The position numbers and the translations under genes are program-made. Of a DNA stretch of 64,000 nucleotides, positions 53,070-60,970 are shown piece after piece. This DNA is from Candidatus Merdivicinus excrementipullorum (lineage in GTDB: Bacteria; Bacillota; Clostridia; Oscillospirales; Ruminococcaceae). Where the stretch lies: assembly GCA_018716725.1 (NCBI GenBank), contig DVJP01000054.1, positions 1-64,000 on the forward strand, written 5' to 3'. Position 1 is the stretch's first letter. Each line of letters begins with the position of its first letter. Under the pieces are notes generated by a model. It saw nothing but the letters and a program-made list of their open reading frames with translations. It made no database searches and was not told where the DNA came from.

Positions 53070-53423
53070 TTACCATTCAATCTGTGCGATTGCGGAAACC
53101 ACAGCCTGATATTCCGCCCGCACTGTTTCCCAAAGGCCGTCCACTTCCTTTGTTTCCCCGGCCCGCACAGCGGCCACCAGGCTGGAGCAGCTTTCGTACA
53201 ATGCCATAAATCCCAGGTTTCCGGCCACGCCCTTCAGCGTATGGGCCGCCGTTTCAATGCCGGGCAGGTCCCCGTTTCCAGCCGCTTCCGCCAGCTTTCC
53301 AAAGGTGGGGTCCTGGGGGAATTTTTTGAGAAATCGCTCTAACATCATCTGGCTGCCGCCAAACCGCCGCAGGGTCCCTTCCAAGTCCCAGCGGTTTGCT
53401 TTTGCAGTTTCCTGGATATTCAT
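53070..53423 (-). CDS. Hpt phosphotransfer protein
   Basis: 117 aa. The phosphorylatable histidine is in AAHTLKGVAGNLG (His about 61) of a four-helix Hpt domain. No kinase or receiver is encoded nearby. Transcribed with birA. It could carry phosphate between an unlinked hybrid kinase and a response regulator. Confidence 0.82.
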   Translation of the reverse strand: MNIQETAKANRWDLEGTLRRFGGSQMMLERFLKKFPQDPTFGKLAEAAGNGDLPGIETAAHTLKGVAGNLGFMALYESCSSLVAAVRAGETKEVDGLWETVRAEYQAVVSAIAQIEW

Positions 53424-53511
53424 CTATCTCATCCCTTTCCGCTATCATTCCTTTCTATTCAGTATAGCAGAAATTCCGCGGGATTTCCAGCCCTTCGCCC
53501 TAAAAACGCTT

Positions 53512-55407
53512 CTAACGGATTTCAAAACTTCCGTCGGCCAGGTTTACGGAAACTTCCGTTCCGTCCGCAAAAACGGATTTCTGACGCCGCCAGTCGCTTT
53601 CGTCAAATTCGTGGCGCACAAGCTCCAATTTGGCCACTTTTTCCTGCAAATCCGCTACAACCCGGTACCGGGCGATGCTCTCGTCCAGCTCCCGGTTCCT
53701 GGCCGCATCGTCAAAGGCGCCGTCAATGCCCGGATAGGCCCCGTCTTTGTCCAGATAGGCCGCGCCGCCGTTTATCAGGGCGTAGAGCATATAATCCTCC
53801 TGCCCTTCCCCGTGGTCCATGGGCCAGGGAAGGATCAGGCAGTCGTGATAAACCAGGTTGAAAAGGGGCACGGGAATGCCTTTCTTGGGGCTGCCGGGGG
53901 CCCGCAGCATAAAGTCATAAGGGCCGTAATGGCAGAACACCAGTTCTTTCATGGCCCAGTCGGTGACCTCCTCGGAACTGGGCATGATTCCCCGGGAGGT
54001 CAGGTATGCAAAGCAGGCAGCCCGGTATTCCAGGCACTCCTTCCGGGTCATGCGGTGTTCCGGGTGGGCGCACTCGTCCGGCTCGTTGCAGGTGAACACA
54101 TCCAGGTAAGTGGCTTTCAGATGGATGCCGTGGCGGAACAGCTCCTCAAAATTCCGCTTGACATAATAAGGGGCCTGGGTGGCGCACAGGTAGGTCTGAT
54201 GTCCGCCGGCCCAGCGGGCCATTTCAAAGACGCTGCCGTCCGGGGCATGGATGCCGAATTCCCGGTCAAAGGTTTTGGCGGAGAAATAATAGTCCCGATA
54301 CTGGTCATGGATGCCAAAAAGGTAGCCGCATTTCTCCATGGTGTCGGACAGCTCCTTGAATCCTTCCCATCCGCCGGCTTCCTTGCAGGCCGGCAGATAG
54401 TCCGGATGCTGGTTATCGTAGCCGGGCTGACCCCAGCCGTCCAGATGCAGGTAGAGTTTTTCCACCCCTTTGCGGCGGTAATTGAGCACCTCCTGGGTCC
54501 GGTAGGAGAAGGGCACCAGAGAGTCGTTTTTCTCCGGGGCGCTGGGGTCATAGAAAGCGGAATCTTCCGCAACATGAGTTTTGATGCCCTTGTGGACAAT
54601 GGCCGCGCCGATCAGGTCATTGACCAAGGGGTTCCGGGCGGCTTTTTCCGCAAGAGTGGTGAAAAGCCCTGTTTCTTTGACATAATCTCTATAAATTTTA
54701 CAAAGAGTATTATAATCGCATTCCTTGCGGAACACATACCGCACCCGGCGGCGGTAATCCATTTTGCCTAAAGTGGGAAGCCAGCGCCAGGAAAGATGGG
54801 TGTACGGGCCGCCGGCCGGATGTTCCGCCTGATACCCGGCGTCCCAGGGGGTTTCGTTGATGGCGATGTACCCTGCCCCGTCCCGCACCTGGCCGAACCA
54901 GGGCATATAAGCGGCGCAGCTGCAAAGCTGGCCGTCAAAGGGGATTCTTCCCAGCTCCTCCGGCCAGTTGTTGGGAATCAAAAGCCCCTGTTCCAGGTTT
55001 AAGAGGCTGTACCAGCGGCTGGAATCCTTTTCAAAGGAAAAAGCGTCCGGCCAGTAAACGGCTTTGATAACCAGTCCGTCCTCGTGAAGGGGCATCCACT
55101 CGAAAAACACGTCCCCGGTTCCGTTTTCCACCCAGACGATGGTTTCAAATTCCAGGCCAAGGGGCTGCCCGTCCAGGGAAAAGCCTGCATAACGGCTGCG
55201 GATGCCGGTTCCCACACCGGTTTTCCAAAGGCTGTGCTCCACCTTTTTCCCGTCCCGGAAAAGGATGTCCCGTCCGTCCTCAAATGCCACCCGGCCCTCT
55301 CCGCCGGCACGCCATTTTTCGCCCTGTGCAAAAATGGTCAGGGCGAGGGTTTGGGCGTCCAATTCCAGCCGGATTTCATGGTTTTCTGCTGTGATGCAAT
55401 TCATATG
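53512..55407 (-). CDS. DUF5696/GH129-like TIM-barrel protein
   Basis: 631 aa, ATG 55407 behind AAGGAGG. Beta-rich N-terminal third, then a barrel-like region with EKLYLHLDGWGQPGYDNQHP, GYLFGIHDQYRDYYFSAKTF, TYLDVFTCNEPDECAHPEHR and MPSSEEVTDWAMKELVFCHY. These resemble the nucleophile (Asp) and acid (Glu) strands of GH101/GH129-type enzymes, but this is from memory of the families. No signal peptide. It could process mucin-type N-acetylgalactosamine linkages; the activity is not proven. Confidence 0.6.
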   Translation of the reverse strand, partial: HMNCITAENHEIRLELDAQTLALTIFAQGEKWRAGGEGRVAFEDGRDILFRDGKKVEHSLWKTGVGTGIRSRYAGFSLDGQPLGLEFETIVWVENGTGDVFFEWMPLHEDGLVIKAVYWPDAFSFEKDSSRWYSLLNLEQGLLIPNNWPEELGRIPFDGQLCSCAAYMPWFGQVRDGAGYIAINETPWDAGYQAEHPAGGPYTHLSWRWLPTLGKMDYRRRVRYVFRKECDYNTLCKIYRDYVKETGLFTTLAEKAARNPLVNDLIGAAIVHKGIKTHVAEDSAFYDPSAPEKNDSLVPFSYRTQEVLNYRRKGVEKLYLHLDGWGQPGYDNQHPDYLPACKEAGGWEGFKELSDTMEKCGYLFGIHDQYRDYYFSAKTFDREFGIHAPDGSVFEMARWAGGHQTYLCATQAPYYVKRNFEELFRHGIHLKATYLDVFTCNEPDECAHPEHRMTRKECLEYRAACFAYLTSRGIMPSSEEVTDWAMKELVFCHYGPYDFMLRAPGSPKKGIPVPLFNLVYHDCLILPWPMDHGEGQEDYMLYALINGGAAYLDKDGAYPGIDGAFDDAARNRELDESIARYRVVADLQEKVAKLELVRHEFDESDWRRQKSVFADGTEVSVNLADGSFEIR

Positions 55408-55495
55408 ATTTGGCCTCCTTGTCAGGAAAATATTCTGTTTCCAGTATATCAAATTTTCCTGTCGTTTTTATCGGATAAACGTGAAGAATTTTACG

Positions 55496-55527
55496 AAAAA
55501 CCCCCGTATTCTAAAAACACGGGGGTT
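55496..55527 (-). terminator. Terminator of the GH125 operon
   Basis: AACCCCCGT / ACGGGGGTT stem with an 11-nt loop, T5 on the minus strand. Confidence 0.75.
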
Positions 55528-55540
55528 CTCATAAATTTTT

Positions 55541-55620
55541 TGTAGGGGCGCGCATTGCGCGCCCGATAGGTTCACGTCATGTTTTTCTCAAAATCTCGGG
55601 CGGGCAATGCCCGCCCCTAC
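55541..55620. repeat. Inverted pair of GTAGGGG palindromes
   Basis: GTAGGGGCGCGCATTGCGCG (55543-55562) and, inverted, CGGGCGGGCAATGCCCGCCC ending CCCCTAC at 55620. Confidence 0.7.
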
Positions 55621-55646
55621 TTTTGTGACGTTTGTTAAAAAATTTT

Positions 55647-56933
55647 TTACGCGTTTTCCATGCCCAGGTAATGGAGGACAAATTCCGAGAAGATGGAATT
55701 GGACCAGGCAAACCAGGGCCGGGTGAACTGGGCGGGATCGTCCACGAAAACGCCCTCGTGCATATAGCCGGTGTCCGCGTCGCTTGCTTCCAGCATGGCC
55801 AAAAGCGTTTCCTGCTCCTCTTTGCTCTGGGAGGTCAGGCCCTGCATGGACAGGGCGATGTGCCAGACGTAACGGGGCGGCGTATGGGGGCTGCCCACGC
55901 CTTTTAAAACCTTGCCCTCATAGTAGAAGGGGTTTTCCTTGCTCAGGACATACCGGCGGGTGTTCTGATAGATTTCATCGTCCGGGGTGCACCAGCCCAG
56001 ATACGGGATGGACAGGAGGCTTGGGACGTTGGCGTCGTCCATGAGGGTGTAATGGCCCATGCCGTCGGTTTCGTAGGCATAGATTTTGCCGAACTTCTCG
56101 TGCTCATAAACGCCGTATTTCCGGATGCCTTCATCGATTTCGCCTTTCAGCTTCAAAGCACGGGCAGCAAAGGCCTCGTCCTTGTAAATCTCCGTAAAAA
56201 TTTCCGCCAGATAAGACAGGACAACGGACGCGAACATATTGGCAGGCACCAGATAGCCGTAGACGCAGGCGTCGTCGCTGGGCCGGAACCCGGACCAGGT
56301 CATGCCGGTATGGGCAACCGGCGCGCCCTTGCCCTCATGGGACAGGGTGTCCGTCGGCGGGCAGTTTTTGCGGATAAAATAATAAGGGGATTTTTCACAG
56401 TGGTCCTGCTCCACTGTCCACAGGTCCAGCACCATTTCCGCGGATTTCCGGAAGGAATCCGTGAAGCAGCCGGTGCGGCCGGTAGCCTTCCAAAAGAGCC
56501 AGGACAGCTGGAAGGGGTAGCAGAGGGAGTCGATTTCATACTTCCGTTCCCAGATCCAGGGGCCTTGGGCAGGCTCGTCCCGTTCCCAGCACTGGTTGTT
56601 GTCCGTTTCGTTGTAGGCGTTGGCGTAAGGGTCCAACTGGATGCAGAACATCTGCCGGGCAATGAGGGCTTCAATCAGCTCCGCCACCGGTTCCGAATGT
56701 TTGGCCGCGCCGATATAATGCCGCACCTGGGCCGAGGAATCCCGGAGCCACATGGCGGGGATGTCCCCGGTAAAGACAAAGGCCGTGCCGTCCTCCAAAT
56801 ATTTGGTGGTAGTGGCCATGGTGTTGGGATAACAGTTGCAGAAGAGCTTGGCCAGCTTGGGGCGGTCAGACAAGCGTTTTGCCGTTTCGTCCATATAGGG
56901 CTTCAGTTCTTCCAAAGGCAGTTTTTTTGCCAT
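55647..56933 (-). CDS. GH125 exo-alpha-1,6-mannosidase-type glycosidase
   Basis: 428 aa, ATG 56933 after AAGGATGAGG. The family hallmark DIPAMWLRDSSAQV is near residues 53-66; also PYANAYNETDNNQCWERDEP, MTWSGFRPSDDACVYGYLVP and FAWSNSIFSEFVLHYLG at the end. GH125 enzymes release alpha-1,6-linked mannose from N-glycans or mannan. No signal peptide: acts on imported glycans. In an operon with the 57034 and 57967 genes upstream. Confidence 0.92.
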   Translation of the reverse strand: MAKKLPLEELKPYMDETAKRLSDRPKLAKLFCNCYPNTMATTTKYLEDGTAFVFTGDIPAMWLRDSSAQVRHYIGAAKHSEPVAELIEALIARQMFCIQLDPYANAYNETDNNQCWERDEPAQGPWIWERKYEIDSLCYPFQLSWLFWKATGRTGCFTDSFRKSAEMVLDLWTVEQDHCEKSPYYFIRKNCPPTDTLSHEGKGAPVAHTGMTWSGFRPSDDACVYGYLVPANMFASVVLSYLAEIFTEIYKDEAFAARALKLKGEIDEGIRKYGVYEHEKFGKIYAYETDGMGHYTLMDDANVPSLLSIPYLGWCTPDDEIYQNTRRYVLSKENPFYYEGKVLKGVGSPHTPPRYVWHIALSMQGLTSQSKEEQETLLAMLEASDADTGYMHEGVFVDDPAQFTRPWFAWSNSIFSEFVLHYLGMENA

Positions 56934-57033
56934 TTTCCTCATCCTTCCATTATATGGTCTAATTTTATTGTATTGCATCAGCAGATATTTTGCAAGAGTA
57001 TTCCACCAATTCACGGGAAGAATGTGAGTTTCT

Positions 57034-57945
57034 CTAAGAATACCGTTCCCGGAGGAAGTTTTCCACCGGTTTTAAGCTCGGAAGCTCCTTAGGGGAAATC
57101 CCCAGAAACCGCGTGCAGATTTCTCCCATGAAATCCGCGCCGAAATCGTGGAGCAGAAGCCCGGCAAACAGGGCCTCCGCCAATGGTTCCGGGGATTTCC
57201 AGAACATCCGTGCCAAATCAGGGTCATAATCAAAGAGGGAAAAGCAAACGGGGGGCAGCTCATAGCAGGCCGGCGCCAGCACCGTGTCGGCAAAGTCAAT
57301 GATAACCGGCACGCTTTCATCAGGAACCAGCAGATTTTCCGCTGTCAAATCCCCGTGGACGCAGACCTCCGGCATTGCCGCCAGACTGGGAAGAAGCTTC
57401 CGGCGGCATGCTTCGGCGGCAGGAGAAATCTCTTTCCACCGGGGATTTTCCAAACTGTATCCGGCCATGTCCCGGCGGAAACCCCCATCTCCGCAAGGAG
57501 TGTTCCAGGGACGGAGGGCGTCCCGTAACCACCCGCAGAATTGCCCTTTTTGCGCTTTGCCCGCCGTTTTCAGCCAGGTTCCCGCCTCTTTTCCCGAGAT
57601 GTAATCGGTAACCAGATAGTAAAACCGGTACTTGTCCTCTAAAAAGCCCGCCCCCCGGAGCTTCGGCGTGGCAATCCCCAGAGATTCCGCCCGGCGGATG
57701 GCCGCCTGTTCCGTCCGGAAGTCGGATTCCGCATCCAGGCCGGATTCTTTGGGGGCGAAGATTTTTACCACCAAATCATCCGCCCGGAACACCGCGTTGG
57801 TGCCTGGGGTCAATGGGGACGTTTCCCGGATGGGCGGCAGGCCCTCCTTGGCAAAAATAGCCCGGGCCAGGGGCAGAAAGGCCGGGACGTCCTGGTAAAC
57901 CGCCCCCCAATCCGTCCAGTTTGCAATGGTTTTTGTAAACAGCAT
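57034..57945 (-). CDS. Aminoglycoside-phosphotransferase-fold kinase
   Basis: 303 aa. Catalytic loop VHGDLTAENLL (about residues 197-207) and metal site VIIDFADT; ATP-binding N-lobe with VVKIFAPK. Could phosphorylate a sugar, homoserine-like or choline-like substrate. Same strand as a nucleotidyltransferase 21 nt upstream and GH125 100 nt downstream. Not evidence of drug resistance by itself. Confidence 0.82.
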   Translation of the reverse strand: MLFTKTIANWTDWGAVYQDVPAFLPLARAIFAKEGLPPIRETSPLTPGTNAVFRADDLVVKIFAPKESGLDAESDFRTEQAAIRRAESLGIATPKLRGAGFLEDKYRFYYLVTDYISGKEAGTWLKTAGKAQKGQFCGWLRDALRPWNTPCGDGGFRRDMAGYSLENPRWKEISPAAEACRRKLLPSLAAMPEVCVHGDLTAENLLVPDESVPVIIDFADTVLAPACYELPPVCFSLFDYDPDLARMFWKSPEPLAEALFAGLLLHDFGADFMGEICTRFLGISPKELPSLKPVENFLRERYS

Positions 57946-57966
57946 GAAAATTCCCCTCTTTATCTG

Positions 57967-58623
57967 CTAATCCAGCGCGGCGTCCCGGAGACATTCCCCG
58001 CAGAAGTCAAAAATCAGTTCCGCCCAATCCTCCGGGGCAGATTGTTCCCGCAAAGCCGTGATAATCCGGCGGCTGCCGCCGGTACACTGGGTTTCCAGAA
58101 CGGACAGCCTGGCTTCATACACCCCGGTGCGGAGAAATTCCCGGGCGATGACCAAAAATTTTGCCGATTTCAGGCAGGAAAGCCCAATTTCCGGGGTGAG
58201 ACGGCCGTAAATGCTCCGGTGGGTGACCTCGTGGAGCAGGTTGGCCGCCCCAACCCGGACACTTTCCAAGGCGTCCGCCAGGCCGGGCGGGTCGATGAAG
58301 TCGGAAAGGCTGCCGTAAAAAGGTTCGGTGTCGTAATACAGCCCGAAAAGGTCGTACCGGGGCCAGTTTTTCAGCTCCGCAAGGCCGCAGAGAAAACCGC
58401 AGGGCTGCGGGGTTCCCGGCAGTTCCCGGAGCATTGCCCGGTATTTAGCAAGATCGGCGTATTCTGCCCGATCCAAAATGGTTACAATATCCAGGTCGCT
58501 TTCCGGGGTCTGTTCCCCCCGGCGGTAACTGCCCTGAAACCCCAGAAACAGCAATCTTCCGGGGAAAACAGCCGTTAATTTTTCAAAAAACAGGGCCAAA
58601 CGCCCTTTTGCAAATTCGTCCAT
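57967..58623 (-). CDS. Nucleotidyltransferase (MNT/AadA-like)
   Basis: 218 aa, ATG 58623 behind AAGGAG. Pol-beta-type motif GSYRRGEQTPESDLDI (about residues 31-46) with the second Asp, then a helical domain. Such proteins adenylylate small molecules or act as toxin-antitoxin MNT partners. Operon with the kinase-fold gene. Confidence 0.78.
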   Translation of the reverse strand: MDEFAKGRLALFFEKLTAVFPGRLLFLGFQGSYRRGEQTPESDLDIVTILDRAEYADLAKYRAMLRELPGTPQPCGFLCGLAELKNWPRYDLFGLYYDTEPFYGSLSDFIDPPGLADALESVRVGAANLLHEVTHRSIYGRLTPEIGLSCLKSAKFLVIAREFLRTGVYEARLSVLETQCTGGSRRIITALREQSAPEDWAELIFDFCGECLRDAALD

Positions 58624-58639
58624 TTTATTCTCCTTGTTT

Positions 58640-59228
58640 TGAGAAATCGCGGGGCCGGCGAGCCGCCGGGCGCAATTCGCCGCGGCCGTAGTACCTCACG
58701 TTAAGTTTGTGAACGGCGGGATAAACCGCCGTTTTCGGGACAGGTTCCCTGAAACGGTATCCAGGTGGATTGTAGGGGACGGGTTTCCCGTCCCGCGGTT
58801 TTGTGCAAACATTTCGTGGAAATCGCGGGGCGATGTGGGCATTGCCCTCTACCGGCGAATCGCCGGTGATGATTCGACGCGGCCGTAGTACCTCACGTTA
58901 AGTTTGTGAACGGCGGGATAAACCGCCGTTTTCGGGACAGGTTCCCTGAAATGGTATCCAGGTGGATTGTAGGGGACGGGTTTCCCGTCCCGCGGTTTTG
59001 TGCAAATATTTCGTAGAAATCGCGGGGCGATGTGGGCATCGCCCCCTACAATCCCATTTCCGTTTAGTTTTGCAAAACAATAGGGAATGAAATCTACCTA
59101 TACGGCGAAAATATTCGCCGTCCAGCGGTTGGTTCGACGCTGTGCGGCCGCGGCGCGTCGTCAAGCTTGCTTGACGACAATCAGCCCGGATCCCGGGCCC
59201 GCGGCGTCTTGCCAGCGGCGGCTCGCCG
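58640..59228. repeat. Palindromic repeat cluster with a 197-nt tandem duplication
   Basis: No gene. A block of about 172 nt occurs at 58681-58852 and 58878-59050 with a few base differences: GCGGCCGTAGTACCTCACG, then AACGGCGG-ATAA-CCGCCGTT, then GTAGGGGACGGGTTTCCCGT, then GGGGCGATGTGGGCAT. Followed by AAATATTCGCCG, GTCGTCAAGCTTGCTTGACG and CCCGGATCCCGGG palindromes. It ends at the stop of the next gene. Confidence 0.75.
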
Positions 59229-60005
59229 CTAGGAGCCGGTGGAACGGTAATGCCGCAAGCCGAACCGCCAGAAAAGATACGCCGGAATCAAAAATATCAG
59301 AGTCGCCAGCGGCGAAAGTGCGTTCCAAAGGCTGTCCGTCCGGCCCAGCAGGAACAACAGGGGATAATACTGGATCATGGCCATGGGAATGACAAAGGTC
59401 CAGAATTTGAGGATCGCTTTGCCGTAAATCACCGCCGGATAGGAGCCGAACTCCCGGCCGCCGTAAATGAAAATGTTCAGCACTTCCAGGCCTTCAATAG
59501 TGAAAAAGCTGGCCCCGGCGTAAAAAAGGAAGAGGCCTGCGAAAATTGCGACGCCCCCCAAAAGCATCCCGCAGAGGGTCAGCGCCCGCGGCCAGGTCCA
59601 TTCCACCCCGGAAGCTGGGATGGCGTAGCAGAACACCAGCACCGCCTGGAAAAATTTTCCCAGCCGGGAAAAATCCATCTGGGCGCACAAAACCTGGAAA
59701 ATGGTGCTCCGGGGCCGGATAAGGGTCCGGTCAAACTGGCCGTTGCCCAGCAAAGACGGAAACCGGTCAAACCCCCGAAAAAAGCACTCGCAAAAAGAAA
59801 AAGACAGCATCACCGAAGCAAAACAGAGGAGCACCTCCTGGTAGGTGAACCCTTCCACGGCGTGAAACCGGTCAAACAGGAAGTAGATGCTGAGAAACGC
59901 GGAAAAAGCCGTTAAAAACTGGCCGAAAAAGGTCATCCAGAAGGAGGCCGGGTACTGCATGGCGCTTCGCAGATGGATGGAAAAATAACGTCCGTAAAGT
60001 TTCAT
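59229..60005 (-). CDS. ABC-2-type transporter permease (DUF990 family)
   Basis: 258 aa. The start chosen is the ATG at 60005 behind GGAGG. Six membrane helices (FWMTFFGQFLTAFSAFLSIY; LSFSFCECFFRGFDRFPSLL). Second permease of an ABC-2 exporter. Its RBS/start region is duplicated upstream at 60138-60167 by an inserted repeat. Stop codon TAG abuts a palindromic repeat (GCGGCGAGCCGCCGC). Confidence 0.85.
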   Translation of the reverse strand: MKLYGRYFSIHLRSAMQYPASFWMTFFGQFLTAFSAFLSIYFLFDRFHAVEGFTYQEVLLCFASVMLSFSFCECFFRGFDRFPSLLGNGQFDRTLIRPRSTIFQVLCAQMDFSRLGKFFQAVLVFCYAIPASGVEWTWPRALTLCGMLLGGVAIFAGLFLFYAGASFFTIEGLEVLNIFIYGGREFGSYPAVIYGKAILKFWTFVIPMAMIQYYPLLFLLGRTDSLWNALSPLATLIFLIPAYLFWRFGLRHYRSTGS

Positions 60006-60018
60006 CTTCTCAACCTCC

Positions 60019-60141
60019 TTACACCAGGCCTCGCCTGGAGGGAATGACGCCGCGGCCGCAGTGTTCCGCGACAGGCTTTGGTTGGCGCAAACCAGTTGCA
60101 CCCCTAAAAGAGGTTCCCCGCATCTTGTTTTGAAATCTCAT
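60019..60141 (-). CDS. 40-codon frame created by a repeat insertion
   Basis: ATG 60141, 8 nt after AAGGAGG, ends TAA 60019 within the RBS of the next gene. The peptide (MRFQNKMRGTSFRG ...) is basic and encoded mostly by palindromic repeat. Probably translated but not a real product; see finding on duplication. Confidence 0.35.
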   Translation of the reverse strand: MRFQNKMRGTSFRGATGLRQPKPVAEHCGRGVIPSRRGLV

Positions 60142-60145
60142 GTTC

Positions 60146-60958
60146 TCAACCTCCTTGTACCACGGCCCGTTGCAGGGCATTCCGGAAAATCAGCGCGCCA
60201 AGGGCAATCAATCCCGCCGTCCAGAATATTTGCAGCGCAACGCCCCAAAGAATCTCGAACCCGGCAATGTCGCCGCTGTAGATCCGGAAGGGCAGGTTCT
60301 GCACCGATGCAAAGGGCAGGATTTCCAGCACCTTCTGCACTCCATCCGGCACAAACGGCAGGGGAACCAGATCACCGGAACAAAATTCCGCCAGAGAGGA
60401 AAAAATCGTCCGCAAACCCAGCGGCGACATGGTGTAAAAGGTAAGGCCGTATATAATCATGGTCATGGAAACGGCCAGCAACAGCGCTAAGAACATGGTA
60501 ACCAAAGACAGGAGAAAGACAGGCAGACTCACCGGCAGGCTCATGCCAAAGGGTTCCGGCAGCAAAAAAGCGATAACCAGCACCGGCAGGCACCGCAGCG
60601 CCGCTTTTGCCACCCGGTTGGCCATGCTGCGGGTAAACCAGAAAAGGTAAAGGTTCATGGGGCGGCAAAGTTCATAAGCCACATTGCCGCCGGTAATAGC
60701 GTCAAAAATTTCGTTTTCAAAAAACCAGCTCTGATAAAGGGTGAGGAAAGCCTGCTGGAGCCAGATGTAGGATACCAGGGCCGAAAACTCCATTGGGAAA
60801 GCGGCGGGGTCTGCCTTGTAAAAGGCCCGATACAGCAGGATCTCCATAAATCCCCAGAAAAACTGAGTGGAAAGCCCAGCCAGGGCCGCCAGCCGGTACT
60901 GCAGGCCGTTGACAAACCGGATGCGGAAAATCGAACCATATTTTGCGGCAAAATTCAA
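60146..60958 (-). CDS. ABC-2-type transporter permease (DUF990 family)
   Basis: About 270 aa. Start: TTG 60958 is 7 nt from AGGGGG; a GTG at 60967 is the alternative. Six membrane helices (AALAGLSTQFFWGFMEILLY; TMIIYGLTFYTMSPLGLRTI). First permease of the same exporter. Stop TGA lies in the AAGGAGGTTGAGAAC site that serves the next gene. Confidence 0.85.
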   Translation of the reverse strand: MNFAAKYGSIFRIRFVNGLQYRLAALAGLSTQFFWGFMEILLYRAFYKADPAAFPMEFSALVSYIWLQQAFLTLYQSWFFENEIFDAITGGNVAYELCRPMNLYLFWFTRSMANRVAKAALRCLPVLVIAFLLPEPFGMSLPVSLPVFLLSLVTMFLALLLAVSMTMIIYGLTFYTMSPLGLRTIFSSLAEFCSGDLVPLPFVPDGVQKVLEILPFASVQNLPFRIYSGDIAGFEILWGVALQIFWTAGLIALGALIFRNALQRAVVQGG

Positions 60959-60970
60959 AGGAACCACCCC

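Noticed and set aside
53257..54771. 504-codon plus-strand open frame
   Set aside because: It lies antisense over the DUF5696-like gene, has no RBS and its composition mirrors the codon bias of the other strand.
56052..57092. 346-codon plus-strand open frame
   Set aside because: Antisense over the GH125 gene; no motif and no RBS.
57034..58623. Aminoglycoside resistance pair (phosphotransferase plus nucleotidyltransferase)
   Set aside because: Folds match, but sequences are generic and the genes sit with a glycosidase; resistance cannot be claimed.
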